This document shows, piece by piece, positions 11,402 to 22,559 of a stretch of 64,000 nucleotides of DNA. This DNA is from Bretschneidera sinensis (Eukaryota > Streptophyta > Magnoliopsida > Brassicales > Akaniaceae): assembly GCA_023935145.1 (NCBI GenBank), contig CM043704.1, positions 100,959,373-101,023,372 of the forward strand. Reading direction: 5' to 3'. A model generated the notes under the pieces. It did no database searches. It saw nothing but the letters and a program-made list of their open reading frames with translations, and was not told the origin of the DNA. The position numbers and the translations under genes were made by a program. The stretch's first letter is position 1. The number at the start of each line of letters is the position of its first letter.

Positions 11402-12567
11402 GGGAAATTTGAAGAAATTCTTGAGGTGTTCAAGCGAGTCCAAATCAATATTCCACTTTTGGACGCCATCGAGCAAGTGCCATCATATGCCAAGTTCTTA
11501 AAGGACTTGATCACTATCAAGAGGAGGACAAATGTCCCAAAAAAGGTATTTTTGACCGAGCAGGTTAGCTCAATCCTTCAGTGTAGGCTGTCAATCAAGT
11601 ATAAGGACCCAGGGTGTCCTACCATCTCTTGCATGATAGGAGTTAGCCAGATTGAGAGAGCTTTATTGGATTTAGGAGCCAGTGTGAATCTTCTACCCTA
11701 TTCAGTCTATTTGCAGTTAGGTTTAGGAGAATTGAAACCCACATCAACAACACTTCAATTGGCTGACAGGTCAGTGAAAATACCACGGGGTGTAGTTGAT
11801 GACGTTTTGATAAAAGTATATCAGTTTTATTTCCCCGTGGATTTTATTGTGCTAGATACAGAGCCGGTCCAGAATATAGGGATTCAGATACTGGTGATTC
11901 TAGGGTGACCATTCTTAGCCACGGCTAATGCCCTAATCAATTATAGGACAGGGGTGATAAAGATTTCCTTCGGAAATATGACAGTGGAGTTGAATATTTT
12001 TGATATCACTAAGCAACCACTGGAAATTTCTGAAGTGAGAAATATATGCTTAATAGAGGAGATTATTGAAGATACGGTGGCTAAATCAAGCATAGAGGAT
12101 CCCCTGGAGGCATGTTTTGCTCAGTTTGGAGATGATCTGGATTTGGATAAGTTACTTGAGCAAGCAAATGCCATTTTAGAGTCTGCTCCTACAGAGAGTA
12201 ACGAAAAGGAAGAGACTGAAGAACTTCAGCCTCTTAAGAAGGAACTTAAACCTTTATCGGACAATCTTCAGTATAAGTTCCTAGGTCCAGCAGAGTCTTT
12301 GCCTGTGATTATAGCTTCAGATTTGGTTGAGACTCAAAAGGAGAAATTATTAGATGTGTTGAGAGAACACAAGGAAGCTATAGGCTGGACCATTGAGGAT
12401 ATTAAAGGAATCAGCCCCTCGTTGGTAATGCACAAGATATATTTGGAGGAGAATGCCAAGCCATCGAGGGAGCCACAAAGAAGGCTCAACCCAGCTATGT
12501 ATGAGGTTGTGAGGACAGAAGTTATTAAGCTGTTAGATGCAGGGATCATTTATCTGATAGCGAGTAG
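11402..12567 (+). pseudogene. Athila protease and linker region, with stop codon
   Basis: In the same frame as gag, residues from 11,426 include the retropepsin motif Leu-Leu-Asp-Leu-Gly-Ala-Ser (about 11,665-11,690), then beta-strand residues and Ile-Leu-Gly. A TGA at 11,906 replaces a codon where relatives have arginine, an expected CGA to TGA change. Reading continues through Pro-Phe-Leu-Ala-Thr to an acidic linker (12,080-12,260) and the start of RT. The aspartate of the active site is retained. The frame is lost between about 12,555 and 12,568. Confidence 0.85.
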
Positions 12568-13770
12568 GTGAGCCCGATTCATGTCGTGCCCAAGCGAGAT
12601 GGATTAACGGTAGTAAAGAATAAGGACGATGAGTTGGTGCCAACTCGTGTTTAGTCAGGGTGGAGAGTGTGTATAGATTACCGTAAACTGAACGCTGCCA
12701 CAAGGAATGATCATTTTTCATTCCCATTTATTGATCAGATGGTGGAGCGTTTGGCTGGGCACGAGTATTACTGTTTTTTGGATGGTTATTCTGGATATAA
12801 TCAGGTCCCCGTGGACCCCGAAGATCAGGAGAAGACAACATTTACCTGTCATTTTGGGATATTCGCCTACCGTCGCATGCCCTTTGGGTTATGCAATGCA
12901 CCTGCTACTTTTCAGCGGTGCATGGTCAGTATATTCTCTGACATGGTGGAGTGTTCTTTAGAGATTTTCATGGATGACTTCTCCGTCTTCGGTTCATCAT
13001 TTGAGGAGTGTCTGCACCATCTCACTTTGGTTTTAGTGCGGTGCAAGGAGAAGAACCTGGTGCTTAATTGGGAGAAGTGCCATTTTATGGTCAAACAGGG
13101 TATTGTACTGGGGCACGTTATATCCCATCGGGGGATTAAGGTAGACAAAGCAAAGGTGGACCTGATTTCCAACCTTACACTCCTACGTACAGTGAAGGAG
13201 GTTTGATCTTTTCTGGGCCATGCAGGATTCTACAGGCGATATATCCAGAATTTCAGCAAGATCGCCCGGCCTTTGTGCAAGTTATTAATGAAGGATGCCC
13301 CATTTGTATTTGATGAAGATTATAAGAAAGCATTTGGGGATCTGAAGAAGATTCTGACGTCCACACCCATTATTCAGCCACCCAACTGGGGTGTGCCTTT
13401 TGAAATTATGTGTGACGCATCAGACTATGCTGTTGGAGTTGTTTTGGGGTAGCGTGTTGACAAACTTCCCCATGTTATCTATTATGCAAGTCGAACTCTA
13501 AACGATGCACAACTCAATTACTCTACCACTGAAAAGGAGTTGCTAGCAGTCGTTTTTGCATTAGACAAGTTCAGATCCTACTTGTTAGGATCTAAAGTCA
13601 TTATCTACTCAGACCATGCATCATTGAAGTATCTTTTCTCTAAAAAAGATGCTAAATCTCGTCTTATCCGATGGATCTTACTACTTCAAGAGTTCGACAT
13701 AGAGATTCGGGATAAGAAAGGTTCCGAAAATGTGGTGGCGGACCATTTATCTAGATTGATTGTGGATTTC
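12568..13770 (+). pseudogene. Athila reverse transcriptase-RNase H, with stop codons
   Basis: The frame resumes at 12,568. The RT has Cys-Ile-Asp-Tyr-Arg-Lys-Leu-Asn (12,670), Phe-Leu-Asp-Gly-Tyr-Ser-Gly-Tyr (12,777), Met-Pro-Phe-Gly-Leu-Cys-Asn-Ala (12,878) and the catalytic Phe-Met-Asp-Asp at about 12,968. Stops are TAG 12,652, TGA 13,204 (expected Arg, CGA) and TAG 13,450 (expected Gln, CAG). RNase H follows, with Cys-Asp-Ala-Ser near 13,414, Glu-Lys-Glu at 13,533 and Ser-Asp-His at 13,609. All the stops are explained by C to T transitions. The enzyme copies element RNA into DNA in the particle. Confidence 0.9.
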
Positions 13771-15138
13771 ACTGAGGTCGCCACTCCCATTTCTGAGACC
13801 TTTCCTGATGAGCAATTGATGCATATTGCTCACAATCTCGTGCCATGGTTCGCTGATATAGTAAACTATCTTGTCACCGGTCAAATGCCTTTGCATTGGG
13901 GGCGACAAGATAAATCAAAGTTTTTGGCCATGGTAAAACATTTTTTCTGGGATGGTCCTTACTTGTTCAAGTATTGTCCCGATCAAATCATCAGAAGGTG
14001 TATTCCTGAGCATGACCAATCTAATGTCATCGCCTTCTGTCATGATCATGCTTGTGGAGGCCATTTCAGTGCTAAAAAGACCGCTGCAAAGATTTTGCAG
14101 TGTGGATTCTATTGGCCTACCCTGTTCCGAGACTCTCACACCTACTGTGTATCTTGTGAGCGTTTCCAAAAGCTAGGGAGTATTTCTAGGAGGAATATGA
14201 TGCCCTTCAACCCCATCCTAATTGTTGAGATTTTTGATGTGTGGGGCATTGATTTTATAGGACCTTTCCCAAACTCCTTTGGCTATTTTTACATTCTAGT
14301 TGCTGCGGACTATCTGTCTAGATGGGTGGAAGCAGTTGCATGCAAGACCAATGACCATAGAGTTGTGGTCCAATTTTTGAAGAACAATATCTTTGCTCGT
14401 TTTGTTATGCCTCGAGCAATTATAAGTGATGGAGGTAAGCATTTTTGCAACATGATTTTTGAGCAGTTTATGAAGAAGTATTTCATCACACACAAAGTTG
14501 CCACCCCATATCACCCACAGACGAGTGGACAAGTAGAAATTTCCAATCGTGAGATTAAACACATTTTGGAGAAAACTGTGAACCCTAATAGAAAGGACTA
14601 GTCTCTGCGATTGACTGATGCATTGTGGGCATACCGAACAGCATTCAAGACGCCAATTGGCATGTCTCCATACCGTATTGTGTACAGAAAAGCCTGTCAC
14701 CTTCCACGCGAATTAGAGCATAGAGCCTATTGGGCTATCAAACAGATGAACTTTAATCTTTTAAAGGCTGGATCCCAAAGGAAGCTCCAACTCAATGAAT
14801 TAGAGGAGCTGCGAAATGATGCATATGAGTGTGCACGGTCATACAAAGAACAAATAAATAAGACTCATGACCAAAACATTTTGAGACGAGCTTTTGAGCC
14901 GAGTCAAAAAGTTCTTCTTTACAACTTATGTCTGCATCTTTTCCCAGGCAAGCTCAAGTCTCGATGGACCGGCCCCTTTATTATTCGGTTAGTTTTTCCT
15001 CATGGGGCTATTGAGATTAAGGATCCAAAGAATGGTAACACTTTCAAGGTAAATGGGCAAAGGCTAAAACCATTCTTGGAGTTGAGAAGTCCTAATATTG
15101 AGACAATATTGTTGACGGATCCTATTTACTCTGATTGA
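13771..15138 (+). pseudogene. Athila integrase, with one stop codon
   Basis: The frame runs from the RNase H end to 14,598, stops at TAG 14,599 (expected Trp, TGG), and continues to TGA 15,136. The His-His-Cys-Cys zinc-binding domain is at about 14,040-14,165. The DDE core shows Asp in Gly-Ile-Asp-Phe-Ile-Gly-Pro (14,245), Asp in Ile-Ser-Asp-Gly-Gly (14,428) and Glu in Gly-Gln-Val-Glu (14,530), so the catalytic triad is intact. The C-terminal part includes an SH3-like Trp-Thr-Gly-Pro-Phe stretch at 14,965. Integrase inserts the DNA copy and makes the 5-bp duplication. Confidence 0.9.
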
Positions 15139-16413
15139 GGGTCATCTACTAAGGAGAATCTGGCTGAAGACTTTAAACTTAGCGCTCATAGGAGGCACCC
15201 CACAGCTTATCTTTTTATTTGTTTATTGTTTTACATATTTATGCTTAATGTTTGTTTCCAATATTTTTTGTTTTCTAGTCTTTATTTTTTTCAGGGACAA
15301 CGCATACTGCAGATCAAGTTTGGGGGTATGCTATAAGTCATACCAGTCCAGATAATTCTCCATATTCCAGATCAACTTTTTCCATATTATTCACACATTG
15401 GGGTCAATGTGTAATTTAAGTTTGGGGGTATGGGAGACACATTACACATACTCTGTCCTAATTTGTTGTTGTTTTTTTTAATGCATGCTCATGTTATTTT
15501 GAAATTTTGGTTGATCTAAACAATTTCTGTGATGTGATTCATTTGTGAGCTTAAATTTTGGAACACATGATCTATTGATAAAGTTTTAAAATTTAGTTAC
15601 TTACTTGAGGCATTTGAGAATTCACATGTTTGATCTCGAATCTAACACGAGCACATTAGTACGCATTATGTGAGGTATGACGCGTGATTTTAATGTGTAC
15701 GTTTCTGTCTTAATTGACACTGGATGACTTGTTGGATTAACACTTTGGCATATAAAAATAAAATAAAATAAAATAAAAAAGTGATGTTCATAAATAAACT
15801 TCCCACTGAGTAACTGGACCTCTTGCCTCAGTAAGCAGTGAGTGTTCACGTCAAAAGATTGGAATTTTGTTTAATAGTATTACGGTCAGTTTAATTTCAT
15901 AGCCTTTTTGACTCGATTTAGTAATTCATAAGGGGTGTCTGTACACCTAATGCCCTAAAACCATCTGGTTTGGGAGTCATTGACTCAACACTCGCTACAT
16001 GGGTCAATTAGAAAGCTTAAGGGAACTAAACATAGCTGAGCTTTATATATATATATAAACTATGCCATTTTCGTTAATTCTGATGGGAAATGCGGTGAAT
16101 CTTGAGACTTAGAGACCTTACACATTGGACTCATTCGGAAGCTTCATTTTTATTTGCTAATTTACTTTACACTGAGTCAGACTTATGATGCATTAGCTTG
16201 CCTTTTGTAAGTAATTAGATTTTAACATTTCTGTTCATTGAGAAGATCGGTTTATCTTTTTAAGCTTGCTCATGAATCATTATCATGATGGTGTGTGCTC
16301 CTAAAATCTTTGGATACCATGAGTTATGAACTTATCTTTATATTTTTTCTTTTTCATTTTGTTTTTAGTTTCGTATTGCTATGGGACTAGCAATATGTAA
16401 GTTTGGGGGTATT
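15139..16413 (+). other. Athila 3' non-coding segment with three polypurine-tract copies
   Basis: No coding frame of substance is present, although Athila relatives sometimes carry an env-like ORF here. The 14-mer AAGTTTGGGGGTAT occurs three times: 15,316-15,329, 15,418-15,431 and 16,399-16,412. The last lies directly before the 3' LTR and is the functional polypurine tract that primes plus-strand DNA. Confidence 0.8.
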
Positions 16414-17814
16414 TGATGAGTACTAAATATTACATGTTTTATCCCCTTAGTTTACATTTGTTGAGTTCTTAATTATGTTATTTCGTGTTATTTTATCTAT
16501 TTTCTGTGTTTTCTGTGTTTTTATAGGTTTTGGAATAAAATGAAGCAATGTGGAAACTTCAGGGCTTAAAGAGCAAAAGCTGAGGATGCCTAGTGCGATT
16601 GAGTGCACCAGACGCGCGATCGATCGCACCTGCGATCGTGCGCACCAGACGCACGAGCGATCACACCTGCGATCGTGCGCACACGGCATGAGATCAATCG
16701 CACCTGCGCTCGAGCGCACAAGACCTGCGATCGATCGCAAGTGACCCGCAAATCCCACATTGGAAAGGAAACTTTTGATACTGCATATATATTGCAGCGC
16801 ACTGTGATGCGCTCGAACGCAACAAGGCTGCGATCGATCGCAGTTGACTCGCACATCCCACATCAGATAGGAAGCACTTACAGCGCGCCAGACGCATTGC
16901 ATCGCACCATGCTGCGATCGATCGCACCAGACTTGCGATTGATCGCAAAGAGGCAGTATCCCACATCAAATTTGCAGCTCATTGTACTCCGAAAAATCCC
17001 TTATATAAACACTATCCCACCTCATTATTCAGTGTGCAGTCTGGTGGATTTCTACTAGCATTCTAGTAGATCTCCTAAAGGCTTTTGCCACCACCGGGGG
17101 AAGTGCTGCCCAACAGCGTGTGGAATTTCTTCTAATGTACAGTTAGTTTTAATTCTTTTCCAGTTTTTAATGCTTAGCACTTTTTATTGTGAAATTTAGT
17201 TTCATGATAATGGGTGGCTAAAATCTTCAGCTAAGGTTGAAGATGAAGCCTTGCTATTGTTTAGCATTGTATTTTCAGATATGTTTATACAATTCTAATA
17301 TGTTTAGTTTAAATGTTCTATTTCCATTGTTTGAGTAAAATCTTACGATTGATAGTTTTAATTGTTTTGTTGGATATTCTGCGTGTTTCATCCGATAGAT
17401 ACATCGAATCCTTTTCGATTAAATTGGATTTCCTTTGTAATTTGTTAAAAGCGGATACATTGGATGCTTTTGGTTTAATTGGGATATTCGTTGTTTTTTG
17501 TTGGATTCATGGAATGTTAGATAGATTATTTTTTTTATATATAGAACATGAAGATATATGCTTTACTTTGGTTGGGTGGATTCTGAAACCTTAGTGTTTT
17601 CATTATTAGTTATTAAATCAATTTAGTTGAGTTTAGTTTAGTTTATATTTGTTTTGCAAAAATATAATTCACAATTCGGAACTAGGTTAAAATAAGGTTA
17701 GTTTAGATAAAAAGCTATTTTCACAACACATTCCCTGTGGATTCGACCTCGCACTTGCACAATACTATATTGCAAACGACTCATGCGCTTGCGAGTAATT
17801 TAAAACTCACAACA
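16414..17814 (+). repeat. 3' LTR of the Athila element (1,401 bp)
   Basis: It is nearly collinear with the 5' LTR, with a TATA box at 17,002-17,009 and the CpG-rich palindrome block at about 16,595-16,960. It has one additional 37-bp CpG-rich unit near 16,640. It ends CACAACA, followed by the duplicated TTGAG. Confidence 0.95.
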
Positions 17815-17942
17815 TTGAGGATTGATGTAAAATTTTCTATTGGTGTTATTTATTTTTATTGTTACATATATGTGTTGTGTTGGGATTTTCAAAATATGAT
17901 GACACCGTCTCAGGGGTGGCCAAGCCGGGATGAGTCGTTACA
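17815..17942 (+). mobile_element. Terminal part of the 3' LTR of the long-LTR retrotransposon, after the Athila insertion
   Basis: It starts with the TTGAG duplication and is the reverse complement of about 138-270. It ends in CGTTACA at 17,942 and is followed by TATAA (17,943-17,947), the second copy of the target duplication, and then virus capsid coding sequence. Confidence 0.8.
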
Positions 17943-18690
17943 TATAAGGACGTATTCCTCGCCAAAGTCTTCACTAGGAAAGACTGCAATAATTCATATT
18001 GGAAAGAAAGATTCATATCCGGACTTCCAAAATTATTTGCATAAGAAGTCAGGCGGAGAATAAAAGACCAAAATGGTGGAGCTGTACCTTATGATCATCT
18101 CACTTATGGTGATTTAATCAATTTTATAAGCAACGAGGGATTAACAATATGCACTGATCTCAAATTAAAATCCAAAATGAAATCAGAACTAAGCCAAAGT
18201 AGGAAAAAGTTAGGATCATTTTGTAACAATATGGTTTTGAAACCCTCAGAGCCCCTTCTGCTATAAACAAAAAGAAAAGAAAGTTTTTTCAAAAAACAAA
18301 ATTATAGAAAACCAATAAAGACTTTCTCTACATCAAAAACCTATAGTAAAAAGCCTAAGAATCAGTGAATCAGATATCAATGATTCAATGAAACAACAAT
18401 TAACCAAAATTATGATAAATGACTCTCAATAAGAAAATGAAAGTTCATCTTCTAACAATGAAGAAGTCATTCATACATTTCAAGAGGATACAGATTCTAA
18501 AGAATCCATTGACTCACAGTGTGACTCCGAAGATGGTCTATGTTTTTGTAAATCTATTAACATGATCAATTCCCAAAAAGAATTCCTTCTAGATATAATT
18601 GACAAAATAGATGACCCAATAATAAAAAGAGATTATTTAACCAAACTAAGAGATCTTATTCATAAAGAAAATAAAACCAAAACATCATAA
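17943..18690 (+). pseudogene. Endogenous pararetrovirus capsid region (3' part), broken
   Basis: Plus-strand reading begins Tyr-Lys-Asp-Val-Phe and continues the capsid frame that stops at 2,391 on the other strand. It contains Tyr-Trp-Lys-Glu-Arg-Phe-Ile-Ser-Gly-Leu-Pro (17,990 region), Leu-Thr-Tyr-Gly-Asp-Leu-Ile (18,102) and a lysine-rich basic tail (18,260-18,320) of the nucleic-acid-binding kind. Stops include TAA at 18,033 and several after 18,300. An acidic Ser/Glu/Asp-rich tract (18,430-18,540) follows. Non-functional. Confidence 0.75.
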
Positions 18691-18831
18691 CCCTACAACC
18701 TTGAAAAACTCTTTAAAAAATGATTTCAAAAAACCAAAGTAGCCACAACACAAGATCTACAAAGAGAAGTAAACCTTATAAAAGAACATATCAAAGAAAT
18801 TCAAAAAGACACTATTGAATTAAAAGCAAAA

Positions 18832-19512
18832 ATGATCAATTTAGAAATTAACAATCTTAAAGAATCAATTTCCTCGCAAATCAACAAAAATGAAAATCCA
18901 GAAACCTCTAATCATAATTTAATCAATATCAATGATGAATCTAAAGATGGTTTTGCTAATTCAATAGAAAGAATGTACTACCAAAAATGGTACATCAAGA
19001 TTTATATTGTCATTAACAAAGAATATCATCTTAATACAACTGCCCTTGTTGATTCTGGGGTCAACCAGAACTGTATCAAGGAAGGTCTTATCCCTACAAA
19101 ATATTACGAAAAAACTAGTGAAAGGTTAAATACCGCTAGTGGTTCAAAATTAAACGTAGAATACAAAATAACAAATTCTTATATATGCAATCAAAGATAT
19201 TGCCTAAAGGCTCATTTTATCCTAGTAAAAAATATCCATCAAAACATTATTTTAGGAACACCTTTCCTAACTCAAATTTATCTTTTCCATGTCAATCACC
19301 AGGGAATAGAAACTAATATCCTAGGTCGAAACTTATTCTTTCAATTTTTACAACCGGTAGATACCAAAGAATTAAATCTACTCCAAGCTAGTACTTTGTG
19401 TAAACAAATCAATTTGATACAAAATAAACAAGCTCACATAAATTTCCTTAAAGAAGAAATAAATTATCAAAAAATAGAACAACAGATTCAACAACCTCAG
19501 ATCCTAGTCTAA
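18832..19512 (+). pseudogene. Endogenous pararetrovirus linker and aspartic protease
   Basis: A 226-residue open stretch begins with a predicted coiled-coil-like polar segment. It then holds the retropepsin motif Leu-Val-Asp-Ser-Gly at about residues 74-78 and a second-half Ile-Ile-Leu-Gly-Thr-Pro at about 141. In related proteases the active site is Asp-Ser/Thr-Gly-Ala; here the residue after Gly is valine. It ends at a TAA directly before the RT (19,510). The protease would release capsid and RT from the polyprotein. Confidence 0.7.
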
Positions 19513-21090
19513 ATTAAACAACTTGAAGATCTATTCAAAAAGGAGATCTGTGCTAACCTTCCCAATGCCTTTTGGGAACGAAAAAGGCTAATTGTCTCTC
19601 TACCTTACGAACCGGACTTTGATAAGAAGAATATTACATCTAAGTCCAGGCCAATACAAATGAATCAAGAATTATTAAAGTACTGTCAAGAGAAGATCAA
19701 AACTCTTTTAAACAAAGGATTAATTAGGCCTAGCAAATCCCCCTAGAGTTGCTCCACCTTTTATGTTCAAAAGCAAGCTGAACTTGAAAGAGAAGCTCCA
19801 AGACTTGTCATTAATTATAAACCATTGAATAAAGTCTTACAATGGATTAGGTATCCAATACCTAACAAAAGAGATATTCTCAATAGATTACATGATGAAA
19901 CAATATTTTCCAAATTTGACATGAAATCTGGATTCTGGCAAATCCAGATAAATGAAAATGATAAATACAAAACTGCCTTCAATGTCCCATTCGGACACTA
20001 TAAATGGAATGTAATGCCCTTTGGACTAAAAAATGCACCTTATGAATTCCAAAATATCATTAATGATATTTTTTAATGACTATTCTAAATTCAGTATTAC
20101 CTACATCGATGATATATTAATATTCTCAAAATCAATAGACCAGCATTTTAAGCATCTAAAGATATTTTTCCAAATTATCGAGACTAACAGTTTAGTCTTA
20201 TCTATGACAAAAATGAAATTATTCCAGACCAAATTCAAATTTTTAGGACATTTCATTTATCAAGAAACTATCATATCAAACCTATTGATAGATCCATAGA
20301 ATTTACTAGCAGATTCCAAGATGAAATAAAAGACAAAACTCAATTACAGAGGTTTTTAAGCGGTTTGAACTATATATCCGAGTTCTTTCCTCAGCTCAGA
20401 CAAATTTGTGAACCTTTTTATAAATGATTTCGCCAGAATCCTATCCCATGGTCATAACAGCACACTGATGTTGTTAGACTCCTTAAATCAAAAGTTATGA
20501 GTCTTCTTTGCTTAAGAATCCTCAATCCTAGTGCAAAAATCATTGTTGAAACAGATGTCTCTGACATAGGATATGTAGGTATTCTCAAACAGATCCTTCC
20601 TCAAAATACCAATAAACAAGTCGTCCAATTCCATTCTGGTATATAGCTTGGAGCACAAAAAAATTATTCTACAACCAAAAATGAGATTTTATCCATTGTT
20701 TTATGCATTCAAAATTCCAAGATGATTTATACAATAAAACCTTTTTATTAAGAGTAGATTGTAAATCAGCAAAAGAGGTTTTACAAAACGATGTTCAAAA
20801 TCTTGTCTCAAAACAAATATTTGTCATATGACAAGCAATTTTAAGTGTTTTTGATTTTGACATCGAATACATCAAAGAAGAAAACAACTCCCTGCCAGAC
20901 TTCCTCACACGGGAATTTTGCAGAGTCAAAACACGAGTGACAGAGAATAAGTATGAATTCAAAACAGAAAGGAAAACAGAAGGCATCATCACCTTCAAAC
21001 AAACCTCAAAGTCTGGCAACCTACGCCACAAAAAGCCAAAAACCCATATAGCCAAATACTGCACAAAGGCCAAACAGGTTTATCTCTCTT
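19513..21090 (+). pseudogene. Endogenous pararetrovirus reverse transcriptase-RNase H, several breaks
   Basis: Readable pieces are RT fingers (19,540-19,740, stop TAG at 19,744), palm (19,825-20,076, with Phe-Asp-Met-Lys-Ser-Gly-Phe-Trp and Met-Pro-Phe-Gly-Leu-Lys-Asn-Ala) and the Tyr-Ile-Asp-Asp catalytic motif (about 20,104). A frameshift follows near 20,070. RNase H runs from about 20,540 to 20,890 with further stops. The tail ends near 21,090. It is the same gene as 6,430-7,825 but more degraded after the palm. The two copies share some frame and differ in others, so they decayed partly independently. Confidence 0.8.
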
Positions 21091-21119
21091 AAAGAGTTTC
21101 TAAACCTTTCTCCTCAGTC

Positions 21120-22088
21120 TTATGCCCAAACAGTATCATGTCAATAACCCAGCCAATATATTCAAAAACACCATCAAGAATATATCAGATGTACAAGCAT
21201 CAATAAACCCACAAATGATCTTGACATTATAAATGACTATGTTTATACTAACAAAGTTTTTCTTGCATGTTTTCATTTTATTCCTGAAGATTCAAAGAAA
21301 ACCCAAAAATTCTATGAACCGATATTGATTGATACTCAATCAATCGAAATAACCCACACAAAAGACCCAACAGATCCCAACTTCATTACATACTATAAAT
21401 GCAAAATACTCAAAATTATATCTCCAGAAAAGATCAGAGATCACTACTAGCCAAAAGCTTTTTTCATACCATTTCTAGCACTCACTTATAATTACCATGA
21501 CTATCAGATGACATGGTACAATATGTTTTTCATATGACCAAAATCACACTCATGGTTTATATTTTTTTGACAAAAAGATGCCCAATAAATCTACCATGAG
21601 GGATTTTTTATTGGTGGATTTTCTTTGGAAGTGATCCATCCATACTCCCTCCTCCTGTCAAAAATTCCTTAATACACTTCAAACAAAACACAAATGCAGA
21701 AAAACCATATTCTAATGAGATGCTTTTCCATGTCGTATTCTCTATACTATGTATTATTTCTTGGGATTATATTATTACAAGAACTCCTCTTGACATCTTG
21801 GCTATCAAAAGGACATTCAAAGTGAAATTGTGAGCAAAATATAACTGCTCCCTGGCCAGTATTCAAGTCATAAAACAATGGTTTTTTGACAATCCCCAAT
21901 ATGTGCAAAGTCCATCAAGTTCCTTTGGAATCAAGAAATTATCCAAGCAAGAGAAAAAGAAAAAGTTACTGGAAGAACTATCCCAATTAACTAATAGTGA
22001 CGACAGTACTCAAACTCCAGAAGATGACCCGATCAAATTTCCAGAACAATTTGCTCAAGACCCCTACGATGCGTTTGATCTATCATAA
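21120..22088 (+). pseudogene. Endogenous pararetrovirus 3'-terminal ORF, heavily degraded
   Basis: This is homologous to 5,438-6,380. Only the last 61 codons (21,903-22,088) remain open. They show the Ser/Lys-rich tail, the acidic segment and the terminal Ala-Phe-Asp-Leu-Ser before TAA. Upstream pieces are split by frameshifts and stops. Function unknown. Confidence 0.6.
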
Positions 22089-22545
22089 TGTATCATCAAA
22101 ACAAGACAAAAAACACAAGACAAAGCAAAAGTAAAGATGCCCGACAACGCATCTCGCATTTCCACAAAGTCCAAAAGCAAAGATGCCCGACAACACATCT
22201 CACTTTTCCACAAAGTCCAAAAGCAAAAAGCAAAGATGCCCGACAACGCATCTCGTTTTTTCACAAAGTCCAAAAGCAAAAAACAAAGATACCCGAATGC
22301 ATCTTATCTTCAAAGCAATCAAAACTCGGATTCCAAACCATTTAAAGTCCACACACTCGGATTCCAAACGAGTTGAAGTCCGCTTAAAAATTATAAATAT
22401 GTAATCAATCAATGTAAAAGGTAGACTACACTTAAATGAGTTTTACTTGTAATAGAGTGAGCATGATATCACATATTTCTTTCCCTACTTTTTTACACTG
22501 TAAGCTTCTTACTCTTTGTATTTTCATGTTCATATTCTATAAAAG
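22089..22545 (+). promoter_or_regulatory. Pararetrovirus promoter region, plus-strand copy (left arm of inverted repeat)
   Basis: A tandem array (22,128-22,300) of a unit of about 46-50 bp containing GATGCCCGACAACGCATC precedes a TATAAATA box at 22,392-22,399. The remainder (22,400-22,545) matches the leader seen at 5,100-5,240 reversed. This copy and the next lie tail to tail with a very short spacer, forming a long inverted repeat. Confidence 0.65.
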
Positions 22546-22559
22546 CATATACTTTTAAA

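Larger units (their letters stand above)
8136..17814 (+). mobile_element. Complete but inactivated Athila-type Ty3/gypsy retrotransposon (9.68 kb)
   Basis: The element has two LTRs (8,136-9,499 and 16,414-17,814), a tRNA-Asp-type primer site, gag-protease-RT-RNase H-integrase in one polyprotein order, a long 3' non-coding segment and a polypurine tract. Integrase after RNase H defines Ty3/gypsy; the tRNA-Asp primer site and RT sequence indicate the Athila lineage. It is flanked by TTGAG on both sides. The coding region is broken by about eight stops and one frameshift, so the copy is not autonomous. Confidence 0.95.

Noticed and set aside
22089..22300. CRISPR-like array
   Set aside because: The units are contiguous tandem repeats without unique spacers, in a plant genome.
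22088..22404. Open frames with repeated Lys/Asp/Ala/Arg and Pro-Asp-Asn-Ala words
   Set aside because: They are translations of the promoter-proximal tandem repeat in three frames, not a protein.
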